Shown here: positions 23,423 to 35,900 of the stretch, one piece after another | Numbering within the stretch: the first letter of the stretch is position 1 | Layout of the letters: each line of letters starts with the position of its first letter | Assembly (NCBI GenBank): GCA_015657535.1 | Contig: JADHZB010000657.1 | Coordinates: 1 to 64,000, forward strand | Origin: Nephromyces sp. MM_2019 | Taxonomy: Eukaryota; Apicomplexa; Aconoidasida; Nephromycida | Length of the DNA stretch: 64,000 bases | Direction: 5' to 3' | Position numbers and translations under genes: made by a program | The notes under the pieces: generated by a model | What the model was told of the DNA's origin: nothing | Database searches by the model: none | The model's input: only the letters and a program-made list of their open reading frames with translations

Positions 23423-26400
23423 TTAAGCTCTGCTTTCCATTTTTTGAGTAATACGTGAGCGGTAACCGGGGTAAGCTGGTAAGCTTGACAATAATTCGGT
23501 CTTAGTATCAGCATAATATTGGATATTCAATCCTGATTTTAAGGAGATACATTATGCATAATGAAGTTTATTAAAGTGGAAGATTGTTTAGCTGGATCGA
23601 AGCTAAAATTAAGTTGTATAATTATATTGTTGAGCTCAAATTACTTGGTAAATGTTCAAGTTTCATATTTTGAAGCATAAATGATTTTATTAAAGGAAAA
23701 TTCGATTACCTGGTGAGTTGATGATCCCTAATCGGGCTGCTAAATGTTTGGAAACTGATGGGGGATCTTTTTTACCAAATGAAAGCAAAATATCGTTAAC
23801 AAAGCTCGTTACCTGCCATCTGAATTGCAACGAATTTGCAGATTTAAGTATTGGAGATCGAATAAAGCTAAAATTTTTACTTTTCATATTTGAATCTTTT
23901 AGCACGTTGACTGTAGTAGCCAAGTAAGGATCTATACATCAACTGACAGGAAGCATCAAGGCAGGGATTATCATACCACTTTTTTGAGGTTGGGTGCAAT
24001 AGATATTCCCTTCCCCAAAACAAATTTTCTAAATAAAGAGATATAAAAAATAAATTGTGATTATAGGTATTTTTGATGAAAACCTTATTGGAGCGCTAAT
24101 CTACAAAATCTTTATCACTGACAAGACAATTAAAATAAAAATAAAGACAATATCCCTGCAGTTGAGGTTATTGGCATTTTCTAATGGGTTCAAGGGATTT
24201 GCTTACTGTCGGGGCTTTCTTGAAATTCGTATTGGATTGGTTGATTATGGTCCTCATAAAATCTAATTAACTCAGGTGGGAGATGAAAGACGTTGAATGC
24301 TTTCTTTGGATCGAGTGTGTCTGGTAGTATTCCCACTTTTGCTATTTCATAAAGGAAATGACCTTCGAGGTCATTGAGCATTAGATAGTGTTCACACCTA
24401 AAATTAAAAAATTGCTTTGATATCTATGTTTTAATTGAGTAGAATATATTTTGAAAGAGCTTAACCTAGAGTTAACAGCAAGTCTTGAAAATATTTGGTG
24501 GAAGCCTTCAGCTGGCCCAACCTTAAGAAAATTAGAAAGGAGTTACAAGAGTGAGTAAGAAATATTACATCTTTTCATAAACAATAAAGTATTGGTACAT
24601 TGAAATAAATATACCTGAATAGTTAAAGTAATATTGAAAAAATCTAAACCTAATGTAGCTAAGTCTGTTGTAAATAGAATCGAATTGGATCTTGATGTGA
24701 AACGTTCTAGTACGCCTATTCGCTTATCTTTTGTCAATTTGCTGTGAAATGCTAAAATATTTATTTTCGACCATAAATCTATGGTACTCGGCTCTGAATA
24801 TTTTTGTGATGAGATAAAATATTTCATAAAAACATAAGTAAATTGAAGGAATCTAATGGTTGGGAAGAAAATTATTATTTTTGAATTGGTGACACTATCT
24901 TTGAGATGAGTTTTGATACAATTATAAATAGAAGCCATCATTCTACTTGGAGGAATAATCAAGTATTCAAGTGGCCTATGGAGCTCTTTTAAATAAGGGT
25001 CCTGAAACTCAACATCATTTCTACATGAAACAAGTCCGTTTTCATTTGTGCTGCTAAAAGAAACTTTGTTCTTTGAAATATTGTGCTGAGGATTATCTGT
25101 TATGCTGACATTGAAACCCTTGATATTAGCAAGATATTGAGCAGGCTGACTAGTGATACAACTTTTTGTATTGTTAATTTTACTTTGTAAAGGGTTAAAT
25201 GTGGGTTGTTTATATAATTCATTAGAAATTGAAATCCCAAGAGAATCCAAAAATTTCTCCGATGATTTAGGGCCCCAAATTGCAGCTAAGGCATTTTTAT
25301 CGTTTAAACTTTTGGATTCAATACTTTTTAAGAAGTTTAATTGATCTGAGAAATAGCTGAAATTAATGTACGTTGTGCTAATACGTGCTATTCTTGAAAT
25401 TGCCATTTTCGAAATATCATCAAGAAATGAGCCCAAGCTCCAAATTAGGTAATTCCCCTTGATAAAAGTTCTAATTGAATTTATTTGTACCAAGCCCTGA
25501 GGAGATGATAAGAGATTCTCAATGCCATGAAAAATTAATAATTTACATCCAGATAAAGATTGTTTTAGTTGTGGGGATGTGTTACAAGCTTTTATTAAAC
25601 GACTGGGTGTAGAGATAATAACATTAGGCTCAAGTCTGAGTATGTTGTCAATAGCAGATTTTAGATCATAATTGTGAGATATTATTGATGTTCGGAAAGA
25701 TACTTCTGAATATCTTGCTAAAGAATGTAACTTTTCCGCAATCAAATGTATTAGATCAAATGTAGGGCATATGATCACTGAGTAGATGGTGTGGGTCGCT
25801 TGTGTTTCATAAGCTCTATTCTCTTTATCTGTAGGCTTCAAATGATTATCAAGGCATTTAGAGCATTTCCTTGGTGTTATGCTAAATTCGCCTTGGTATG
25901 TAGTTTTACTACTAAAAGGATTGATGAACTCTTTGCTAGTAGAAGCAGATAAATTGGGCTTAGAATCTTGATTCATGCTAAAATAGCTGTCCTTTGAAAG
26001 GCAATCTCTCTCAAATTTCATAAGTAAAGGTATAAGGTAACTCACAGTGAGCCTACTACTTGGTGGGGCTAGAATAACATAATCGTTCGAGCTATTATTG
26101 AGCAAGGTAATAATCATAGCTTGAGTCGGTGGGCATTCAGTTATGTTGAAGAGCCTTTTGAGTGACTCTTTAATAGACTTTGGTAGCCCATTATTCACTG
26201 ATTTCGTAATTCCAGGAGGTAGGGTTTTTGGAACTAATTCTAAGCTGAGAGCCCCGGTTTGTCGAAAATTTAAATCAAGTAACTGTGATGAGATTGGCCA
26301 TCTTTTAAATTCAAGTAAACTCCTTGCTAAAGTAGGAAAATGATTAGACAGGGTGTTATCAGAAGGTTTAGCCGTGTTGTAGTGGTTGAGATCATAATTG

Positions 26401-26555
26401 GTTGTTATGCTAGAGTCAGATTGAGAGTCGAAGCTCCTCCAATTTCCCAATTGATATGGGCATAGCTTGTATAAGCATAATTTGTGCAGGCATAGTTTGT
26501 AGGCCCAAAGTCTCTTAGAAGATTGATACCTTATAGTAGTTGTTAGAGAAAACAT
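23423..26555 (-). CDS. DEAD-box RNA helicase-family protein with degenerate catalytic motifs
   Basis: Exons (minus strand): 26555-24615, 24521-24466, 24397-24207, 24028-23881, 23819-23710, 23532-23423; 2556 nt, 851 aa. Overall order follows a two-RecA-domain DEAD-box protein with the C-terminal tail of MSS116/plant RH26-RH31 types (CQLMYRSLLGYYSQR, LLSFGKKDPPSVSKHLAARL, PGYRSR). Yet motif I is APPSSRLT instead of A-x-x-GSGKT (residues 163-170), motif II is HGIE instead of DEAD (343-346), III is SLG instead of SAT, Ia is PTFDLI, V is TTDLATLGLDF, and VI is HQIFSRLAVNSR instead of HRxGRTxR. Residues about 181-256 are an insert with a CxxC. The N-terminus is basic, Arg/Ser-rich and acid-poor (MFSLTTTIRYQSSKRL), compatible with a mitochondrial presequence, and is followed by a degenerate KLCLHKLCLYKLC repeat. 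It is probably a pseudo-helicase scaffold, not an ATPase. Confidence 0.85.
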
Positions 26556-26761
26556 GATACTTTATAAACATGCATGTACTTCTATTTTATATATTGTGTA
26601 AAATAATTTTTCATTATAAATTATTTGGTAAGCAATTTTAAGCTCCGCCTGGCAGGATTATTATTTCATAGCTTACACTTTTGAACAAAACCATAAATAT
26701 GCTTATTTTTTAGGTAACCTCCACAGTACAACGTAATCAAAGTTTACCTTAAGGAGCATAA

Positions 26762-27592
26762 ATGAGTAACGCAATTAAATTTTAATACAAAATTTAATTA
26801 TTATTGTTGCTATTTATTCAAAAATATATTGTCAGATGAGGATAAAAAGAATTCCATTGCCAAGTTTTATGCAGGGCAATCTTGTTATAACCCATTAGCT
26901 ATATTTAAGCAATCTTTAATTGGAGGTGATAAATCTATTTAAATGTAAATTTGTTTTAATAAGATTCCATATTATTTATAGAATCTAAAGAGCAAATAAT
27001 TTGCATTTGCATGTTTTCATAGGCTTTATATTTTCGGGTACAGCTGAGTTTTACATTGCTCTACTTCAACAAGGTAGATGGTTATTTTATTAAAGAAGTA
27101 AAAACGATCTGACTTAAGTAATAAATTTCTTTTCTATTCAGCTAAATTACGCTATAATAATAAGCCTTATAAACAGTTTTGGAAGTTGGCGAATTTTAAA
27201 CGATTTTCAATGTTCTGGGCTAGCTCTACACTACTTTTGGGTGGTTTTATGATAATTAGAGCAAGCAGAGAACGAGATAAATGGGTAATCCTCACTTTAT
27301 AAGCTATATACAGTTGTTAACAAAACACTTTTCTCATTTAAAATAAGGATTATTATAACAAGCACATCCCTAAATTTCATCACAAGAAGGAGGTAATTGT
27401 TGTTTTATTATTTGAAACTGAAGAGTTTTCCCTGATTCACACATTTGAATATTAAATTTTTTATTTTAGGATGAACTATTTTCAGCATCAAAAATGGAGA
27501 TTGAAGACAAGGATGAAATTGAGGAGATTAATGAAAATTTGATAAAGCAAATATGGAAACTGGATAACCCTAAAATTAAAAAAAGTAAATGA
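26762..27592 (+). CDS. Small single-pass membrane protein, function unknown
   Basis: Exons 26762-26765, 26836-26925, 27023-27073, 27142-27284, 27348-27392, 27470-27592; 456 nt, 151 aa. I do not recognise a family. The first exon holds only ATG plus one base and is inferred from phase (ATGA then gtaacg; next exon starts AT GAG), so the start is tentative. Visible features are two hydrophobic stretches (GGFIFSGTAEFYIALL, and FWASSTLLLGGFMII), a basic segment after the second (RASRERDKWDYYNKHIPKFHHKK) and a Glu/Lys-rich C-terminal tail. Size and layout would suit a mitochondrial inner-membrane accessory subunit, but that is a guess. All internal exons have canonical GT-AG ends and continuous phase, which supports a real gene. 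Confidence 0.6.
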
Positions 27593-27940
27593 TAATAATA
27601 ACATTCAAATGAATTCAAACATACACCAATACAAAGAACTTTTTATTTATTTTCACCTTTAGAGAATTAATCAAGCTTCTATAACTTGATTTCAAAGTTT
27701 CAATTTTGCTATTTGAAAAAGCCCTAAAGTTTGAATTCTAACTACAATTAAAGCTGTATAACAGAACTCTAACTTGTAAATATACAACTTTCCATTAATA
27801 AATAAAAACATGTCTTGAATCTTTACAACACCGCTACTACACAAAGGCAAAATTATTATCCATACTTCTTGACCTTTCAAATTTAACAAATCCCAAAATA
27901 AAAAATTTTAAATTTTAAAAATAATCCACAACATTAAACC
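27593..27940. other. Short intergenic region
   Basis: AT-rich spacer of about 350 bp. A minus-strand open frame at 27692-27889 lacks splice or family support. Nothing else seen. Confidence 0.6.
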
Positions 27941-28412
27941 ATGTTTTTATTAAGATTTTCTCTCTTTAATTTTATTTCACAAGTTGTTGCGCAACAATTG
28001 GCATCTCCAATTCCAGCACAAGATTTGTGGATGGATTTTGCGTATTATATAAGGTTCTCTTGGTTTCAAGTGAGCCTTATTTATGTTTAAATTTTTGATA
28101 TATATACATCAGATATATAAAATTTCAACTGGATGTAATATCAATAAAACATGACACTGGTACAATTGCAATTGATCTTCTCAACATATATATATATACA
28201 TATTTTAAGAAAATTTTAGATTATTATTATATGTATAGATTGAATGAATCCATTTATATAGTCCAAGCTTGAATAGACATTTTAAATATTAAATTCTTTG
28301 AATTGTAATTATTGATTTTTAGTGGCTGTTAATTTTTTTTATATTTGGTATATCACTTTGGGTACCTCAAATGGCTTGCTTCAAAAACAATCTGGCTAAA
28401 AATCAAAAGTGA
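27941..28412 (+). CDS. Predicted 72-aa membrane microprotein
   Basis: Two exons, 27941-28069 and 28323-28412, joined at gtgagc...attttag in phase 0; 219 nt, 72 aa. No family recognised. The first exon encodes an Arg/Phe-rich N-terminus (MFLLRFSLFNFISQVVAQQ) and the second a hydrophobic helix (WLLIFFIFGISLWVP) followed by a basic end (NLAKNQK). It resembles in size and layout single-helix subunits of respiratory complexes, but the assignment is inference. It could be a chance ORF pair; the clean splice sites and the matching phase argue for a gene. Confidence 0.45.
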
Positions 28413-29259
28413 TTAAAGATTGAAATAATGATGATTTTATATTCCTTTACCCCTTAAAAGGTAAATGGTATAACAAATGAAATTACTTTTACTGTGAATA
28501 TTAAAAGAAAATTGTCTCATATTTCAGTCAAATTTGAATTGGGCCATAAAACATAATTTAAGGGAAAATTTTTATAATTATGAAAATTTCAATGCTTTCA
28601 CTTCTAGCATGAGTATAATCTATAACTTTATATGATACATTAGTTCAAATGTAAAAATTATGTGTAAAGTAAACTATCACATTTATTGATAAATTTAACT
28701 ATTTTGAAGTCTGGAAAATTAAAAATTGTGTTGGATTATTTTAGCTAGTAAGTAAACACTAATTATAATACTATTACACATGGGAATCAATTGATAAAAT
28801 AGAGCTTAGAATCATGTTATCATAAGCTACGTCCTCGAAAAAAAAGTTATACTAAATTAAAGCCTAAGCTTTTGATACACATAGGTCCTTAAATAAGCTT
28901 TGTTGCATCACATGCATAGGTAAATGTGTGTGTCTAAATTGGAGTGAGAGCTTTTTAAAAAGTAACTTAAAATTTATGAGCTTATTGATTGCAGCTACTT
29001 AAGGCAGGTTGTTATATCTTACTACTTATAACAACATTCTAAAAAATCCTATACTGGAAAGAAATCTTTTTAAAATTAATAAAGTTCACTCCTGCACATC
29101 TGTCATAAAAAGTTGTAATTACAGTGAGTAAGGCTTATTGTTTTAATAACTGTCATCCTATAACCTGCTTATCCTACTCAACTGCTGTATAAATGCTTGT
29201 AATATGTAATGCCAAATGAGGTAAAAGGGTAAATTTATATCTTAATTAAAAAAATCCAA
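28413..29259. other. Intergenic region upstream of MRS2-like gene
   Basis: About 850 bp of AT-rich DNA with no coding exon or RNA gene visible. It would contain the promoter and 5' UTR of the downstream Mg2+ channel gene, but I see no distinct motif. Confidence 0.6.
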
Positions 29260-31008
29260 ATGGACTCCAAAGAGAATATTAAAGATGCCTCTAAAAGGGG
29301 CCCAAAGTCCCCTGTATTACAGGCCAGACAATCCAACTTCTATACCGAGGGTATTGATCACATTCTAAGCGATGAATATCATATTCCTATCTCCAAAGAC
29401 TCGAAAAGATCTGAAGGAGACTCACAATTGAAATATTATGAAGCACGACCCAAAACTACTACTAAGGGTAAAATATCTGGCCTAATTGGAGCAAAATCCA
29501 CAAAATTACTTACACATAACACAAATAGGGCTGGTAAGCCCCTTTATAAGATCTATGACTCAGATTATTCTATAAGAAAATTGAGAAAGCATCTCGTTGT
29601 TGAAATATTCAAAGGAATACACTATCGTTGGGAGTGCCAATGCTCAGATTTACTTCAGGCTATCAATAAACATTCGTCACGTTGCCCTAATGAATATGAC
29701 TCTTTTTATAGCACAGCTCTTATTGCAATTAATCAAGAACATACATCACTTTATAATGAAGATGACGACAAATCAGAAGAAAATTCATTACAAAATTCGG
29801 ACACTTATGCTACAACCACCAATTTTGAAATGGGAGCAGGTAGGCTGACCTACAGGGATTGCCGCCAAGTCCTAACCGATGTTCAACAAATCCCAAGCTT
29901 AGAAGTGAGACGGCATTGTATTGTTATTTGCCTACCTCCAGTAACATGTTTCATATTACATGACCGAGTTTTCTTGGTGGTTGTCGAGGAATTGAGGATA
30001 GATTCACTTATCCAGCAGTTAATACAATTGACTGAAGCTAGCTACAAGCTCAAATCTAAACCAACTAGGCATTTTGAATTTCTTGCACTTGAGTGTCTTA
30101 TTTCCGCAGCCTTTGAACAATTGAATGATGGTAATAAAGAAAGCTTCGAACTAGTTTTTAATTGAGATATGTCAATTCAAAATAATTTCTCGTATCTTAG
30201 ATATTTTATCACTGGAACAGCAATTCTTAGATATAGAAAAGAATTCACAACTTGCGAAAGACCCAACATCGGTTGTTATGGAAGAACTACACCACCTCAA
30301 GCAACCGGTTGATGCTTATAAAGACAGGGTAAAAGGGTTTGATAAAGCATTCAACGAACTTATAGCTGATACAGAAGATCTAAAACAGATGGAGTTAACG
30401 AACTATTTCTCTGTTCCAGAACTCTACAATACTAATAGAAAGGTAAAACTACTTGCTTTTCAATGGCAAAGTTGAATTTAACGAAAATCTTATTGTTTCA
30501 AACCAAAATATTTACATCTAATCAGCTTGAGGAACCTAATCAAGATCTCCTTATACTTCTTGAGTATTTTGACCAAGAATTGGATCAGGTAAGCTAGTTA
30601 AATGTAGACAAGCAGTCGAATAACAATTTATATCTTTTTTTTCAATAGTTCCACAACCGTGTAAATCATCTATATAACTCCATTTCCAATGCCGACCGAT
30701 TACTTAGCCTCCGCCTCTCAATTAATAGAAATAAATTGATTAAATATGACCTAGGAATCAGCATTCTTGAAGCGAGTATTGCAATTGGAACCTGCATTTC
30801 TGGTCAGATCAATCAATATCACCACCAAAATAAGTATACCATAACACATGAATCCTACTTTTATCCTATAGGTATATTCGGGATGAATTTAATCAGTGGA
30901 TTGGAATCTAAAGAAAATTTATTTTTGATTGTGTCACTTTTAATTTTTGGCACTGTATTTACAGCTATTCCCATTGCTATATACATGTTGAAGCGAATGG
31001 TATTATGA
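29260..31008 (+). CDS. MRS2: MRS2/CorA-type magnesium channel
   Basis: Exons 29260-30130, 30201-30442, 30526-30588, 30649-30802, 30872-31008; 1467 nt, 488 aa. The hallmark Gly-Met-Asn of CorA/Mrs2 channels is at residues 447-449 (SGIFGMNLISGLES) at the end of TM1, with TM2 near the C-terminus (LIVSLLIFGTVFTAIPIAIY). Upstream, YRDCRQVL, RRHCIVICLPPVTCFIL, FEFLALECLISAAFEQL, and PVDAYKDRVKGFDKAFNEL-type coiled-coil helices match the Mrs2 cytosolic/matrix funnel. A 69-nt intron (30803-30871) is open in frame; splicing it restores the canonical SGIFGMN, whereas retaining it inserts 23 residues before the selectivity motif. The N-terminal 100 residues are basic and Ser/Lys-rich without conservation. 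Homopentameric Mg2+ uptake is expected, in the mitochondrial inner membrane or plasma membrane. Confidence 0.92.
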
Positions 31009-31725
31009 ATTGACACCTCAAAACTTTTTGACATGATGTCATATTTGTACCTATGTAAACTCAATTTAAAGACTCCACTTTGCTTGATTAAGAGGACATT
31101 ACCGAGCAATTGCTTAAGTGATTTAAAAACCTTTCCATTTTGGAGCCAATTGATCTCTGTGACTTCGACAAGAGTTGATAAATTTTTGAATCAACATGGA
31201 CTCATGAGCAATTTTTGATTACCAAATAAGAGTTTTTTATGTAATTTAATTAAAATTTTGCGCTTTTAAAAGCTTTATTAAAAATTCGCTTGAAATGATA
31301 TTAAATTAATAACTTGTTTAATATTCTTAAATATGCTTCTTAAAGATTTATTTTAAAGTATTTCAAGAAATAGGCATCAATTATTTTATATATTATTAAA
31401 AAATTACTGATCCTGACTAGATTTAGTCAAGTGGATTTTATAACCCAATTAGTAATTTAAAATAATATTCTCTCTAGTTAAATCACATGACAAGTCATAA
31501 AATTTTGCTATAAAGTTAAAAGTATTATTTCATTTAACGATTGATAATCTACTAAGGACACAAAACAATACAGTTGAATCCCTAAAAAGGAGGCTTTGGA
31601 TTAGAATTTTAGTAAAACACTAAGGCATTTGATGAGTCATGTAGTTTAATAAAAATTTATTATCCATCAAATTGATTTTCGCTAATATTAATAGCGAAAA
31701 TCATTTACAGGCACTTTTTATAAAA
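31009..31725. other. Intergenic region
   Basis: About 700 bp, AT-rich. Open frames of about 60 codons at 31033-31218 have no support. No RNA gene seen. Confidence 0.6.
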
Positions 31726-34463
31726 ATGGAAGATGAAAGGCTTCTGAATCCAATTCATGAGTCCCAAGAAGACTTATCATATTGGTCAAATCATTTTCAA
31801 GAATCTTTGTTCAAAACTCCAGCCACCTCCATCATTTCACACACTATTGAAAGATTACACAAGAGGCAAAGAGTTTCACTGCATGAAGCCCAAGTCAAGA
31901 GTGATGAGGAGCAGCATTGGCGAAACAATGAATCCTCCAATCTTCTTACTGAAGAGGATACATACCGCATAACCATAGCTGATTCCGCACTCTATCCTGT
32001 AGAATCATTAGATCTCCTAAAATATGGCCCCTTCCTGGAGAATCAGCTACCAATATCTATTTCTGATCAAACTATAAGATCCATACCTACAACTGAGAGT
32101 ACAAGTGACCAAATTAATCTATCTAATATACTAAGTAGCTTAAAATCTAGAAGCAATTTCAATATTCACCGTACGGAAGCATTTGTGACGAGACTATCAG
32201 AATTTGAAGCTGCTCAGCTTTTGGAGCTGCTCGAAATTATGAGGCTAGAGGAGGAATGCGTCAAGGAATCAAAGGAAAAGTTAGAATTATCTTCTAGGAT
32301 TCTAAAAGATGAAATAAATGGGCTTGTATCATTTGATTCTATAAGAATCTTTTATGATGATAAGCCGTTCCAGTGCCAAGCATGTGGTCTTCGTTTTAAA
32401 AACTCCTTATCAAAATCACTACATTTAGAATCAAAATTCAAAAAATTGGAACAAATGAGGCTATATAAACTAAATGTTTCCCTAACTATGAAACAGACTA
32501 GAAAGTTAAATCAACCAGTATCTAACTCATCAAATTACACAAATAAATTACGCCATCACTACAAAGGCCTAACTTCCTGGATTTTGGACGATGAACCATC
32601 TAACAATAGTTATACACAGTCCAAGCACGTTGAGACATCTGATTTCTCTAACTCAAGCACTTCACACTTTATTTTTGCCCTTAAAAAAGTCATTTTTTCA
32701 AGTGATAGTCAGCTTGAAAATAAGAGCTATTTGTCTCTGCTACCACCACGATGCCAGGAAATATGCAAAAACTACATAAATCTTGAAATTTCTAGTGAAG
32801 ATCATATTTCTGAAGGCTATTATAATCATGATCCACATGGTGAAAAAGACACATTATACCAGAAAATTCAACACGATGAGCTTACTGATTTATCTCAAGC
32901 ACCTGCTTCTTTTGATCTTTGGAAATGGGCACTTTCAGAAAATCAAGATTGCTCATTTGACTTGAAACACTTAAATGCTAATAAATTACAACCTTTTCTG
33001 AAAGGTAACAATTCACCAAATCTTAATAAGATGACTTACATGGTCGAGATTTTAAAACTATTTTACTTGAACTTTTAAAAATTAGGTGCAAATTCATTAG
33101 CGCAACAACATTTCTCTAAAAACCATTGTCAAGACCAAATCAAGCCCTCTCAAGAATTGAAAAACATTATTGCTGAAAGCTTTAAAAATATCGATTTTCA
33201 TAACACTTCTCTCAATAAGACTAATAATCTTTTTTTAAGAATTTTAATTCGGTTTGTATACGTTATATACACTCGTGATGAAATCCGATCTCAATACGAA
33301 GTTCCCAATGCTCCATTCATTAAAATATTTATATCTCGGTTGATTGAAAAATTCGTCAATTCAAATCAATTAAAAATAGATTTTGAAAATTCAGCTAAGT
33401 CAAATATCTTTTACATACTACAAAGCTTGAAGGAAACTTTTTCCCATTTGACTACAAAGCTCAGCTCTTTGTATTCACAAAGCTCAGATAAATCTAGCAC
33501 ATTTTCCTCAAACAGCCTGATCAATCAGGATTTATCAGCAAAAAAGAGGCAAGGATTTTTTGACCCGGGTGTTGCTTACTCAACTATAAAGAGTCACTAT
33601 TGCCAGATATGTATGGAAAATTTTGATGTCTATTGGAATTCACTTTATAATGATTGGTTTGTCTCCAACTGTATGGCTTTCCATATTAATGAACAAACTA
33701 ATAAAATCTCAAAAGGTAGAATTTCATGACACTCCAACTAAAAACTCTTTTACCAAATACGATCTTGACTAATTAAACTCATTTAATTAAGCTGCTTTAA
33801 ACTTATGTATTTACAGATTTCGATTTTGAGAATATTCTTCCTATATTTGATACTTTTTCTGAAGTTATATTCGAGCCTGCTGATTCTTCGGAATTTGATA
33901 ACTCAAGAGCCAGTTATCAAGAAAATCAATTCCCAGATGCACTAGGTACAGATCCATGGAAAATCCAACCGGAGATATTTTGGAAATTAGAAAATGAATT
34001 TCCATTCCTCGAAGGCAATTTTCCACCACTTGAAACACTTGATGAAAGTCGATTTACAAAATATACAAGTGTAGAGGAATCTCAACAAAATTATATATGT
34101 AAAACCGACTCTGAATTATCAGAAAATCAAATTGAAAGCAAAGAAGCATTTTCCAAAAACATTACTGAACAAGAACCCAGTGCAACAAACCAACCTCATA
34201 TCATCGACCATCAAGATTCAACTCAGAAAAGCTTTGGATTACATCATCTAAATCAGTCTTTAAGATTTATTGACCCTCATAATAAACCTAACAAGTTTAT
34301 TTGTATTCATTATGATTGCTGGTTAACCTTTTTTTCAAGTCTTTCTTCTGATAAATTAAGGAGCAGCATGAATAACCCTACATTTATTTTAGTTTTAATT
34401 TCATCATTATCTTTAGCAATTGATTCTTTTGTTGAGATCCACAAATACTTTGAGCAAAGATGA
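31726..34463 (+). CDS. Pcf11-like pre-mRNA cleavage factor (zinc-finger portion)
   Basis: Exons 31726-33004, 33086-33715, 33817-34463; 2556 nt, 851 aa. Two Cys/His clusters in the order of the Pcf11 C-terminal half are visible: ZnF1 FQCQACGLRFKNSLSKSLHL (about 216-235, the C-x2-C-G-L-R-F signature) and ZnF2 HYCQICMENFDVYWNSLYND (about 598-617, cf. CPICxExFxxxWD). ZnF1 is followed by a Trp near LTSWILDDE, and a GFFDPG segment precedes ZnF2. Pcf11 bridges the RNA polymerase II CTD to cleavage factor IA/Clp1 in 3'-end formation. No CTD-interaction domain is seen at the N-terminus, and the C-terminal exon adds about 215 acidic, Ser/Asn-rich residues with a hydrophobic stretch (FILVLISSLSLAI). The start at 31726 is the second in-frame ATG; an earlier one at 31672 would add 18 residues. 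Confidence 0.75.
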
Positions 34464-34849
34464 TTAAATCATTTTTTTTAATTTCTAAAATGAATAATTT
34501 GATCCTTTATTTTGTTGTGAAAAAATCTTATTTAACTACAATTAGCATCAAATTTATCTTGTATCGTTAGAGAATTTTGATTAATTAGCAAGTACCAAGT
34601 CTTTTTGTCTGATAAATTGTTCATTTACCATTATAATCATTTTCATAAAGATAGTTGTTTTAGCTGAAACTCGCTTAAAACTGGTAGGATCATATATATT
34701 TATATTGTTATCAAAGTCAGAGCAAAAATTTAAGAACTCTTGTACTAGAATTTATTCTATCCAACCCTCTTGGGTATAAAATTATCTATTCCAAACATAT
34801 TACAAAGTCTATATTGCTTTTTGTTTTTATCGAACTTCGCTTTTCTCAA
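34464..34849. other. Intergenic region between convergent genes
   Basis: AT-rich 3' flanks; nothing recognisable. Confidence 0.6.
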
Positions 34850-35325
34850 TCATTCACCTATTTCGTCCTCCAACACTTGTAAACGCCTTTGAATAACTAT
34901 AAAGCTATGCTGTAGTGCCTGAGATTCATTTTTTGCTTTACGAAATTCTTCTTGAATATGCAACAGATCTCTCCTTTGTTTTTCGAACCTCAAACTATTT
35001 TCCGCTTTATTATTCTCTATAACTGACATCAATTCTTCTTTCAAGCGCTCTATTTTTTCATCAAATGGTTCCATCTTTAAAATAAAATGTAATATAAGGG
35101 TAAAAATCAAAACTTATAAAATTTTATTTTATCAAAGCTTACCTCATTAACTGCGCTTGAAATGCTTTTATAAGCTTCTATTTCATCCCTTGATGACTTA
35201 ATTTCATTCATAAAACTTTCTTCTACTTCTTTCAACTTTTGTTTGAGCCCTTTAGATTTTTTACTTATACCAAGAAAAGTGTTATCTTGGTCTATAAGTG
35301 ATTTTAAATACTCTTTGGAACCCAT
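34850..35325 (-). CDS. Small coiled-coil protein
   Basis: Two exons, 35325-35143 and 35074-34850 (minus), joined in phase 0; 408 nt, 135 aa. Almost the whole protein is predicted coiled coil by its heptad-like Leu/Ile spacing and high charge (SKGLKQKLKEVEESFMNEI, KIERLKEELMSVIENNKAE, VIQRRLQVLEDEIGE). It has no Cys, signal peptide or membrane segment. I cannot assign a family; cytoskeletal or basal-body coiled-coil proteins are possible. The second exon begins with ATG at the acceptor (TTTAAAG|ATG), so a shorter 74-aa product from that exon alone is also conceivable. Confidence 0.65.
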
Positions 35326-35900
35326 TTGTTTAATTTTATAACAACTAAGGTACTATAACAATTTATCATTAGATCTTTGTATTTTTAAAGTTTAATAGAT
35401 CATACTATCAAATACCTTATAAAGTAAATTGATCTAAATACTTTTTAGCTAGAACATATAAACTTCAATATAAAATTTCTGGAAAAAACGAATTTTACAG
35501 AATAAATCCTATAAAAAATCATTTTCATTTTATCTTTGACAACTAGATACACTAAACAAAGGCCTAACTTTCCATATTTACACGACTCGATTCCGTACAA
35601 CCACAATTTCTTTTATTTTTAGTTATAGTTAATATTGAGAGAATGAGAGATCATTACACCTCAGGCTGATCCCACATTTGATTTATCACAAAAGGCTCTT
35701 ATTTAATAATATTTTTATGGGATTTTTTATTAAGGAAATGCTATAACTCTTTACTTAAACTCTCTCCTAGCTATAATAAATTATATATTAAAAATTACTA
35801 GTATTTAAAACTAAGATACATATTACAAAGAATTTATTAATAGAAAAAGTAATTATTATTTGCCTGTGTAGATTATCTAATTTGGATTGGAAAGTTGACT
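35326..35900. other. Intergenic region
   Basis: AT-rich spacer between two minus-strand genes; would hold the ISP 3' UTR and the coiled-coil gene promoter. Nothing distinct. Confidence 0.6.

Noticed and set aside
23423..23532. Frame break before the last helicase exon
   Set aside because: Moving the acceptor from near 23512 to 23533 (AAAATCAG) gives continuous phase and an intact PGYRSR tail.
23876..23894. A 13-nt intron or frameshift in the DEAD-box-like gene
   Set aside because: An ordinary 61-nt GT-AG intron (23820-23880) restores phase and joins conserved blocks, so no frameshift or micro-intron is needed.
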